Part shown: positions 33,427 to 39,411 of the stretch, in pieces
Numbering within the stretch: the stretch's first letter is position 1
Layout: every line of letters starts with the position of its first letter
Origin: an uncultured Geobacter sp.
Lineage (GTDB): Bacteria > Desulfobacterota > Desulfuromonadia > Geobacterales > Geobacteraceae
DNA: 39,411 nucleotides
Direction: 5' to 3'
NCBI GenBank assembly: GCA_903925075.1
Contig: CAIYDQ010000198.1
Span: forward strand, 1-39,411
Position numbers and translations under genes: made by a program
The notes under the pieces: model-generated
Seen by the model: only the letters and a program-made list of their open reading frames with translations
The model's database searches: none
What the model was told of the DNA's origin: nothing

Positions 33427-34785
33427 TTGACAACGAATAAACGCGGAGTTGCACATAAACTGTGGGATTTCTTCTGCTCCTTAAAACTCACGATCTTTCT
33501 GCTCATAGGACTCGCCCTCACCTCGATCATCGGCACCATCATCCAGCAGGGGCCGCAACGCGAATACCTGGCAACGCTCAGCGAGACCAAGATCCGGTTG
33601 TACAGCGCCTTGGGTTTCTTCGACATGTACCACTCCTGGTGGTTCATTCTGCTGTTGTACCTGTTGACGCTGAACCTGATCTGCTGCTCCATCAAGAGGC
33701 TTCCCAGGGTCTGGAAGATCGTCTCCGAGCCGGTGCTGGTCATGGACGAGGGGTTCGAGAAGAGCCTGACCAACGTCAAGGAACTGAAGCTGGCCGGTTC
33801 CAAGGCGGAGCTGAAGGAAAAACTCGCCTCCTTTCTGAAGGCGGAGTTCGCCCAGGCGGTTGTCACCGAGAAGGGGAGCGAGTACCACCTGTTTGCCCAG
33901 AAGAACCGTTTGTGCCGGCTCGGGGTGTACGTGGTGCATTTCTCCATCATCATCATCTTTATAGGGGCGCTCTTGGGCTCCTTTTTCGGATATAAGGCCT
34001 ACGTCAACATCCCCGAGGGGGGGAGCGTTTCCCAGGTGCAGTCCCGAAGCGGCAGGGCCATCGACCTCGGCTTCGCCGTGCGCTGCGAGAAGTTCTCGGT
34101 CGCCTTCTACGACACCGGGGCGCCCAAGGAATTCCGCAGCGTGCTGACCGTGACGGAAAACGGGCAGCCGGTGAAGGGGTACCAGAACATCCCGATCATC
34201 GTCAACGACCCGCTCACCTACAAGGGGATCACCTTCTACCAGTCGAGTTACGGCCAGTCCGACGAGGGGGCGCTGTACCACCTCTCGGTGCGCGACCGCA
34301 AGGGGGGAGCGCCGATCAAGCTCGACGTCCGTCAGGGCGAAAGGGCCAAGCTCCCCGGGGGCGCCCTCATCACCGTCACCGAGGCGACCCAGAACGTCCG
34401 CCCGTTCATGAGGGAATTCGACGGGCCCGGCGCCCAGGTCGAGTTCACCCCGGCCGGCGGCCAGCCGCAGCCGTTCGTGATCCTCTCCGAGAAATACCAG
34501 GCCTTCAACGCCCAGCATGGCGGTGATCTGGTGATCACCTTCGACGGCATGGACCAGAAGTTCTACACCGGCCTGCAGGTCGCCAAGGACCCCGGGGTGC
34601 TGGTGGTTTGGCTCGGCTGCTTCCTGATGGTGGTCGGCATCTGCATGGCCTTCTTCATGTCGCACCAGAGGGTGTGGGCCCGTATCTCCGACGCCGGCGT
34701 CACCCTGGGCGGCTCCGCCAGCAAGAACCCGACCGGCTTCGAGATGAGCTTTGAGGAACTGGTGCAGAAGCTCAAAAAGCAATAA
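33427..34785 (+). CDS. resB: Cytochrome c biogenesis protein ResB (system II)
   Basis: This 452-residue inner-membrane protein pairs with CcsA to carry haem out and attach it to apocytochromes. Membrane helices are near 21-40 (LTIFLLIGLALTSIIGTIIQ), 72-90 (WWFILLLYLLTLNLICC), about 165-190 (LGVYVVHFSIIIIFIGALLG) and near the C-terminus (LVVWLGCFLMVVGICMAFFM). A large periplasmic region lies between the last two, with the family segment DPLTYKGITFYQSSYG. The start is a TTG at 33427 with GGGAG six bases upstream; an upstream start at 33400 lacks this. The adjacent ccsA supports the assignment. Confidence 0.9.
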   Translation: MTTNKRGVAHKLWDFFCSLKLTIFLLIGLALTSIIGTIIQQGPQREYLATLSETKIRLYSALGFFDMYHSWWFILLLYLLTLNLICCSIKRLPRVWKIVSEPVLVMDEGFEKSLTNVKELKLAGSKAELKEKLASFLKAEFAQAVVTEKGSEYHLFAQKNRLCRLGVYVVHFSIIIIFIGALLGSFFGYKAYVNIPEGGSVSQVQSRSGRAIDLGFAVRCEKFSVAFYDTGAPKEFRSVLTVTENGQPVKGYQNIPIIVNDPLTYKGITFYQSSYGQSDEGALYHLSVRDRKGGAPIKLDVRQGERAKLPGGALITVTEATQNVRPFMREFDGPGAQVEFTPAGGQPQPFVILSEKYQAFNAQHGGDLVITFDGMDQKFYTGLQVAKDPGVLVVWLGCFLMVVGICMAFFMSHQRVWARISDAGVTLGGSASKNPTGFEMSFEELVQKLKKQ

Positions 34786-34844
34786 GTCCCTGGGGGGCAC
34801 CACCCCATCGTCCGCGTAAACTGAAACGACCGGAGGGTTAATCG

Positions 34845-35693
34845 ATGTCCAGTTCCATGCTATTCAACGTCACCATGATCGCCTACATGGTTTCCACCTG
34901 CATATTCTTCGCATTCCTCGCCTCGCGCAGCAAGGCGGTAGGGCTGGCCGGCACCTACGCCGCCCTCTTCGGTTTCCTGGTGCAGACCGCCGCCATAGGC
35001 CTTCGCTGGAAGGAGTCCTACGACCAGGGGCACGGCCACGCCCCGCTCTCCAACCTGTTCGAGTCGGTGGTCTTTTTCTCCTGGACCATCATCCTCATTT
35101 ACCTGATCATCGACTTCAAGTACAAGTACCGCGCCGTCGGCTTCTTCGTGGTTCCCTTCGCCCTGTTCGGCATGGCCTGGGCGCAGCTCGGGCTGGAAAG
35201 CGGCATCGAGCCGCTGGTCCCCGCGCTGCAAAGCAACTGGCTGATGTACCACGTCATCACCTGCTTTTTGGGGTATGCGGCCTTCGCGGTCGCCTGCGGC
35301 ATCTCCATCATGTACTTGTTGCGCGACAAACTGGAGCAGGGGGGGGGCAACGCCACCGCCGGCGGGGTGCTCTCCATGTTCCCTTCCATCAAGATCCTGG
35401 ACGACCTGAACTACAAGGCGATCATGATCGGCTTTCCCCTTTTGACCTTGGGGATCGTCACCGGAGCCGCCTGGGCCAACTACGCCTGGGGCACCTACTG
35501 GAGCTGGGACCCCAAGGAGACCTGGTCCTTGATCGTCTGGTTCGTCTACGCGGCTTTCCTGCACGCCCGCATCACCCGCGGCTGGGTGGGGCGCCGGGCG
35601 GCGATCCTCTCGGTGGTCGGCTTCGCGGCCACCATCTTCTGCTATCTGGGGGTGAACCTGTTCCTCTCCGGCCTGCACAGCTACGGGAAGTAA
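34845..35693 (+). CDS. ccsA: Cytochrome c biogenesis protein CcsA (haem-handling, system II)
   Basis: This 282-residue integral membrane protein has about eight helices. The tryptophan-rich haem-binding WWD-type motif is WGTYWSWDPKETWSLIVWFV (near residue 210), and conserved histidines occur at LMYHVITCF, FLHARITRG and SGLHSYG. Together with ResB it transports and ligates haem for CxxCH motifs such as those in the cytochrome encoded just upstream. It follows resB after 59 bases, with ACCGGAGGGTTAATCG before the ATG. Family naming varies (CcsA, ResC, CcsB in some genomes). Confidence 0.92.
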   Translation: MSSSMLFNVTMIAYMVSTCIFFAFLASRSKAVGLAGTYAALFGFLVQTAAIGLRWKESYDQGHGHAPLSNLFESVVFFSWTIILIYLIIDFKYKYRAVGFFVVPFALFGMAWAQLGLESGIEPLVPALQSNWLMYHVITCFLGYAAFAVACGISIMYLLRDKLEQGGGNATAGGVLSMFPSIKILDDLNYKAIMIGFPLLTLGIVTGAAWANYAWGTYWSWDPKETWSLIVWFVYAAFLHARITRGWVGRRAAILSVVGFAATIFCYLGVNLFLSGLHSYGK

Positions 35694-35763
35694 ACCCTTT
35701 AGCCACGGAGAAAATCTGAGCAGGTCCGAGAAAGACGTTCAATCGGTTAAAACCACAGGCCTC

Positions 35764-36750
35764 ATGACTCTGCCGAAGATTTCCGTCATCATCCCGGTCA
35801 AGCCGGGGGGCGAGGTGCGGGCGCTGGCCGGCATCGCCAAGGCCAGCTACCCCGCCGATCTTTTCGAGGTGCTGATCGCCCGGGGCTCCCAGCCGAGCGC
35901 CCAGAGGAACCTGGCGGCGGCCGAGGCCGCAGGCGAGCTGCTGTTCTTCCTTGACGACGATTCGCTGGTCGCTCCCGGTTTTCTCGAGATCGCGGCCCGC
36001 CACTACCGGGACCCCAGGGTCGCCGCAGCCGGCGGGCCGTCGCTTACTCCGCAGACCGACTCTGCGCTGCAAAGGGCGATCGGCGTTGCCTTCGCCTCGG
36101 CGGCCGGCGGGGGAGGGGTGAGGAACCGCTATCGAAAGAGCGGCGCGGCGCGGCCGAGCTGCGACAGCGAACTGATCCTTTGCAACCTGAGTTTTCGGCG
36201 CGAGGTCTTTCTCTCGCATGGCGGGCTCGACGCCAGGCTCTATCCCAACGAGGAAAACGAGTTGATGGACCGCCTGCTGCACGAGGGGTTCCTGCTGGTG
36301 CACGACCCTGAGCTGGCCGTCTATCGCAGCCAGCGCCCAAGCTATCGCGCCTATCTCAGGCAGATGTTCGGCTACGGCCGCGGGCGCGGCGAGCAGACCG
36401 TGCTCACCGGCAAGCTGAAGCCGGTCTCTCTCGCCCCGTCCCTCCTTTTGGTCTACGTCCTGTCGCTCCCGTTCTTCGGCCGGGGGCTTTTCGTCCTGCC
36501 GATGATCTGCTATCTCGCCCTGGTGGCCGCGGCCTCGCTTTTCGGCGCTTTTGGCGGCGGCGAGCCGGCCCTTTTGCCCCGGCTGTTGCTGGTCTTTCCC
36601 ACGCTGCACCTGGCCTACGGCGCGGGCATGCTGCGCGGGCTTTCCCGGCCGCGCTTCAAAAAGGGCGCGCGCGGCGCGGCGGGGATCGAGGTGCGACGGG
36701 TGAAGGCGTTCGGCGAGCCGATGGAGAGTCAAAATCGGCACACGGATTGA
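35764..36750 (+). CDS. Family 2 glycosyltransferase, membrane-attached
   Basis: The 328-residue protein has a GT-A fold start (LPKISVIIPVKPGGEVRALA) and the metal-binding DDD motif in LLFFLDDDSLVAPGF (64-66). After the transfer domain it has about three hydrophobic segments from 225 to 300. The acceptor-side region contains NEENELMDRL. It probably adds a sugar during cell-surface polysaccharide or lipid synthesis at the inner membrane. The ribosome binding site is weak (CACAGG). The stop codon lies inside the first unit of a 9-bp tandem repeat, so the repeat has probably reset the gene's end. Confidence 0.82.
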   Translation: MTLPKISVIIPVKPGGEVRALAGIAKASYPADLFEVLIARGSQPSAQRNLAAAEAAGELLFFLDDDSLVAPGFLEIAARHYRDPRVAAAGGPSLTPQTDSALQRAIGVAFASAAGGGGVRNRYRKSGAARPSCDSELILCNLSFRREVFLSHGGLDARLYPNEENELMDRLLHEGFLLVHDPELAVYRSQRPSYRAYLRQMFGYGRGRGEQTVLTGKLKPVSLAPSLLLVYVLSLPFFGRGLFVLPMICYLALVAAASLFGAFGGGEPALLPRLLLVFPTLHLAYGAGMLRGLSRPRFKKGARGAAGIEVRRVKAFGEPMESQNRHTD

Positions 36751-36873
36751 ACGGATTGAACGGATTGAACGGATTGAACGGATAACGTCGGATCAACCGG
36801 GAGAGTCTGGTTAACCCCAAAAGTTTTGCTTTTGACGTACCAGACCTTATCCGTTCAATCCGTTCGATCCGTG
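36743..36873. repeat. 9-bp tandem repeat and matching inverted copy
   Basis: CGGATTGAA is repeated four times from 36743 to 36778 and then CGGAT. An inverted version lies at 36847-36873 (TTATCCGTTCAATCCGTTCG then ATCCGTG). Between them GTCTGGT and ACCAGAC form a second stem. The whole can fold as a cruciform between two glycosyltransferase genes. Confidence 0.8.
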
Positions 36874-36924
36874 TACGATGCCTTTGAACCTGCTTTTCGC
36901 GATTAACCGCAGTGGGAGAATCTT

Positions 36925-37869
36925 GTGGACCTGAGTATCGTGGTGCCGATTTACAACGAGGAAGAAAACGTCCCGATCCTGCACGCGCGCATCGACCAGG
37001 CGCTCACCGGCACCGGCCTCGGCTTCGAGCTGATCCTGGTGGACGACGGCTCCTCCGACAATTCCTACCCCGCGCTGAAGCTTTTGGCGGCGAAGGACAG
37101 CCGGGTGAAGGTGGTCCGCCTGCGCCGCAACTTCGGCCAGACGGCGGCCATGGCCGCGGGCTTCGATCTCGCCTCGGGACGAGTGGTGGTGCCGATGGAC
37201 GGCGACCTGCAAAACGACCCGCTGGACATCCCGCTGCTCCTGGCGCGCATCGACGAGGGATTCGACGTGGTCTCGGGGTGGCGCAAGGACCGCAAGGACA
37301 CCTTCGTCAACCGGCGCCTCCCCTCGATCATGGCCAACTCGGTCATCTCCTACCTGACCGGCGTGCACCTGCACGACTACGGCTGCACGCTGAAGGCCTA
37401 CCGGCGCGAGGTGCTGGAGGACGTCAACCTGTACGGCGAGATGCACCGCTTCGTCCCCGCGCTTGCCTCGCAGGTCGGCGCGCGGGTGACCGAGATGCCG
37501 GTCAGGCACCACGAGCGGCTGCACGGCCAGAGCAAATACGGCATCTCCCGGACCATGAAGGTGATCCTTGACCTGATGACGGTGAAGTTCCTGCTCTCCT
37601 ACTCGACCAAACCGATCCAGCTCTTCGGGAAATGGGGTATCTACACGCTCTGCGCCGGCACCCTGAGCGGCGTGGTCACCGTCTATATGAAGTTTTTCGA
37701 GCAGACCAACATGAATCGCAACCCGCTGCTGATCCTCACCGCTTTTCTCCTTTTCATGGGCGTTCAGTTCATCGTCATGGGGCTTTTGGCCGAGCTGAGC
37801 GCGCGCACCTACTACGAGGCGCAGGGAAAGCCGATCTACAACATCAAGGAAAAGCTCAACTTTGGCTGA
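36925..37869 (+). CDS. Polyprenyl-phosphate glycosyltransferase (GT2, dolichol-phosphate mannosyltransferase-like)
   Basis: This 314-residue enzyme with start SIVVPIYNEEENVPIL has motifs VDDGSSDNS (39-47) and VPMDGDLQNDP. Two C-terminal membrane helices lie near 230-255 (LFGKWGIYTLCAGTLSGVVT) and 268-293 (LLILTAFLLFMGVQFIVMGL). This layout is that of GtrB/ArnC/DPM-type enzymes, which load a sugar onto undecaprenyl phosphate for later transfer outside the membrane. The start is a GTG at 36925 with GGGAG upstream. The next gene overlaps its end by eight bases. Confidence 0.87.
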   Translation: MDLSIVVPIYNEEENVPILHARIDQALTGTGLGFELILVDDGSSDNSYPALKLLAAKDSRVKVVRLRRNFGQTAAMAAGFDLASGRVVVPMDGDLQNDPLDIPLLLARIDEGFDVVSGWRKDRKDTFVNRRLPSIMANSVISYLTGVHLHDYGCTLKAYRREVLEDVNLYGEMHRFVPALASQVGARVTEMPVRHHERLHGQSKYGISRTMKVILDLMTVKFLLSYSTKPIQLFGKWGIYTLCAGTLSGVVTVYMKFFEQTNMNRNPLLILTAFLLFMGVQFIVMGLLAELSARTYYEAQGKPIYNIKEKLNFG

Positions 37870-39040
37870 GGCTCCCATCAGAGTCCTGGTGCTGGCGCCC
37901 ACCCCCTTTTTCGCCGACCGCGGCTGCCACGTGCGCATCCTGGAGGAGGCGCGCGCGGCCATCGGCTGCGGCGTCGAACTGCGGCTGGTCACCTACCATA
38001 TTGGCCGCGACCTCCCCGGGTTCCCGATCGACCGGATACCCGGCATCCCCTGGTACCGCAAGCTGGAAGCCGGACCTTCCTGGCACAAACCGTACCTCGA
38101 CCTGCTGCTGCTTTTAAAGGCGCTGCAGGTGGCGCGCACGTTCCGTCCCGACCTGATCCATGCCCATATCCACGAAGGCGCCTTCATCGGCGTGCTGCTG
38201 AAAAAACTGTTGCGCGTGCCGCTGCTTTTCGACTGCCAGGGGAGCCTGACCGCCGAGATCACCGACCACCGTTTCGTGCGCCCGGGTTCGCTGTTGCAGC
38301 GCCTGTTCGCGCGGCTTGAGCGCTGGATAAATCTCGGCTCCGATTTCATCGTCGCCAGTTCCGGCCCGACCGTCGAGCTGCTGGTTTCCCAAGGGGTGCC
38401 CCGCGAACGGGTGCAGGCGCTTTTGGACGGCGTCGACACCGAGGTGTTCCGTCCGCTCCCCAAAGAACAGATCCGGGCGCGGCTCGGGCTCCCCGCCGGC
38501 CGGCCGATCGTCGGTTTTCTCGGCATCCTGAACGCCTACCAGGGGGTCGATCTGCTCCTGGAGGCCGCCGCGCTTTTGCGGGCGCAGGGGGCGAAGCTGC
38601 ATTTCCTGATCATGGGTTTTCCGGAAGATCGCTACCGGGAAAAGGCCCAGAGGCTGGGGCTCTCGGAGATGGTGACCTTCACCGGCCGGGTTCCCTACGA
38701 GCAGGCGCCGCTCTACCTGTGCGCGGCGGATCTGGCCGTTTCGCCCAAGGTCTCTCTGACCGAGGCGAACGGCAAGCTGTTCAACTACCTCGCCTGCGGG
38801 CTCCCCACGGTGGTCTTCGACACCCCGGTGAACCGGGAGATACTGGGGGAGGCGGCGCTCTACGCCAAGTTCGGGGACGCGGGGGAGTTGGCCGGCGCCA
38901 TCGGCCGGCTGGCCGGCGACCGCGAACTGCGCGATGAGCTGGGGGAGGCGGGGAGGGAGCGCGCGCTGAGCGAGCACTCCTGGGCGGCCAGGGGGAGGGA
39001 ACTGTTTGGGGTGTATGCGAAACTACTGAAAAAGACTTAA
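37862..39040 (+). CDS. Family 4 glycosyltransferase
   Basis: The 392-residue GT-B enzyme begins IRVLVLAPTPFFADRGCHVR, an open donor-acceptor loop typical of family 4. It has PDLIHAHIHEGAFIGVLL in the N-domain, and VGFLGILNAYQGVDLLLEAA, then VTFTGRVPYEQAPLYLCAAD and SLTEANGKLFNYLACGLPTV in the C-domain with the nucleotide-sugar binding acidic pair. It is cytosolic and adds a sugar from a nucleotide donor during surface polysaccharide synthesis. The TTG start at 37862 overlaps the previous gene, and both are surely co-transcribed. Specificity unknown. Confidence 0.88.
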   Translation: MAEAPIRVLVLAPTPFFADRGCHVRILEEARAAIGCGVELRLVTYHIGRDLPGFPIDRIPGIPWYRKLEAGPSWHKPYLDLLLLLKALQVARTFRPDLIHAHIHEGAFIGVLLKKLLRVPLLFDCQGSLTAEITDHRFVRPGSLLQRLFARLERWINLGSDFIVASSGPTVELLVSQGVPRERVQALLDGVDTEVFRPLPKEQIRARLGLPAGRPIVGFLGILNAYQGVDLLLEAAALLRAQGAKLHFLIMGFPEDRYREKAQRLGLSEMVTFTGRVPYEQAPLYLCAADLAVSPKVSLTEANGKLFNYLACGLPTVVFDTPVNREILGEAALYAKFGDAGELAGAIGRLAGDRELRDELGEAGRERALSEHSWAARGRELFGVYAKLLKKT

Positions 39041-39096
39041 ATTCGCCTTTCTCCTTTTCTATTGAAATATCAGCGGCTTTATTATATGTTCACTGC

Positions 39097-39411
39097 ATGA
39101 ACGGTGACGAAGAAAAGGTCCTTGATACCTATCGCTCCTTCCTCCTCCTGTCGGAGATTTCCGGTGAGGAGCGTCTTTCCCAGCGCGAACTCGCCAAACG
39201 GCTGGGGATCGCGCTCGGTCTGGTTAATTCCTATCTGAAAAATCTGGTCTCCAAAGGCTTCGTCCGAGTCAACAACTTCCCCAAGAACCGCTACGCCTAT
39301 CTCCTCACCCCGAAAGGTTTCGCCGAGAAAAGCCGGCTCGCCTACCAGCATCTGAGCTATTTCTCCGGCCTCTACACGGTGGCCCGGCAGGACTACCTCA
39401 AGCTTTTCCGC
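39097..39411 (+). CDS. Winged-helix (MarR-like) transcriptional regulator, N-terminal 105 residues
   Basis: The frame runs off the window. A winged helix is clear: YRSFLLLSEISGEERLSQRE, LAKRLGIALGLVNSYLKNLV, then KGFVRVNNF and RYAYLLTPKGFAEKSRL. This matches, from memory, the MarR-type regulators found at the head of exopolysaccharide clusters. It likely controls the surface-sugar genes that continue to the right. The upstream 55 bases are AT-rich and probably contain a promoter; the ATG lacks a strong ribosome binding site. Confidence 0.8.
   Translation, partial: MNGDEEKVLDTYRSFLLLSEISGEERLSQRELAKRLGIALGLVNSYLKNLVSKGFVRVNNFPKNRYAYLLTPKGFAEKSRLAYQHLSYFSGLYTVARQDYLKLFR

Noticed and set aside
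33481-34803. Long open frame (440 codons) on the strand opposite resB
   Set aside because: Antisense shadow of a GC-rich gene; composition is His/Asp/Arg-rich with no family motif, while resB on the plus strand has membrane helices and a coherent neighbour.
36743-36783. CRISPR-like repeat
   Set aside because: Units are 9 bases and directly adjacent, without spacers; this is a simple tandem repeat. The 24-bp pair at 17533-17580 likewise has no spacer.

Overview
The window is GC-rich proteobacterial DNA that most resembles a Geobacter/Geomonas-type member of the Desulfuromonadia. The main reasons are a PpcA-type triheme cytochrome c7 beside a system II cytochrome c maturation pair, a selD gene that carries an in-frame selenocysteine codon, a TPP-riboswitch-controlled thiE-thiD fusion, two chemoreceptors, and intergenic spaces filled with palindromes and A-rich repeat modules. 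The species assignment is inference from gene content; no search was run.

Left part (1-10.1 kb) is an accessory catabolic block. After the end of a LivF-type ABC ATPase and a tandem universal stress protein comes a minus-strand cluster (8471 down to 1276): D-2-hydroxyacid dehydrogenase, ThDP-dependent 2-oxoacid decarboxylase-like enzyme, aldehyde dehydrogenase, an AAHS-type MFS carrier and a second MFS carrier. Divergent from it is a protein joining a helix-turn-helix to a citrate-synthase fold that lacks key catalytic residues. Read together this looks like a mandelate-type route (2-hydroxyacid to 2-oxoacid to aldehyde to acid) with uptake and a metabolite-sensing regulator; the substrate is unknown.

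10.1-15.5 kb is a patchwork: a decayed group II intron maturase cut off by a long palindrome, a PII-like protein with an unusual T-loop, a small unknown protein, and a minus-strand run with a truncated 49-aa membrane peptide, an HExxH membrane protein, a zinc-ribbon membrane protein and eutB-eutC (B12-dependent ethanolamine ammonia-lyase). 15.5-19.5 kb holds two convergent methyl-accepting chemotaxis proteins. 19.5-21.8 kb is repeat-rich and contains a ThiS/MoaD-like small protein with an atypical C-terminus and a 65-aa unknown.

21.8-33 kb looks like core chromosome: thiC and a thiE-thiD fusion under a TPP riboswitch/terminator (minus strand), then on the plus strand alr, selenoprotein selD, an overlapping ASKHA-fold corrinoid-activase-like gene, purH, purD and purE. 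33-35.7 kb holds the triheme cytochrome with a clear sigma70 promoter and terminator, then resB and ccsA for haem attachment. 35.7-39.4 kb contains three glycosyltransferases and the start of a MarR/winged-helix regulator typical of exopolysaccharide loci.

A recurring theme is repeats: one intergenic module (AACAGGGATAAA...ACAGGGGATA) in at least three spacers of the core region, a palindrome shared between about 0.2 kb and 21.8 kb, and several REP-like hairpins. No tRNA, rRNA or CRISPR array was seen.
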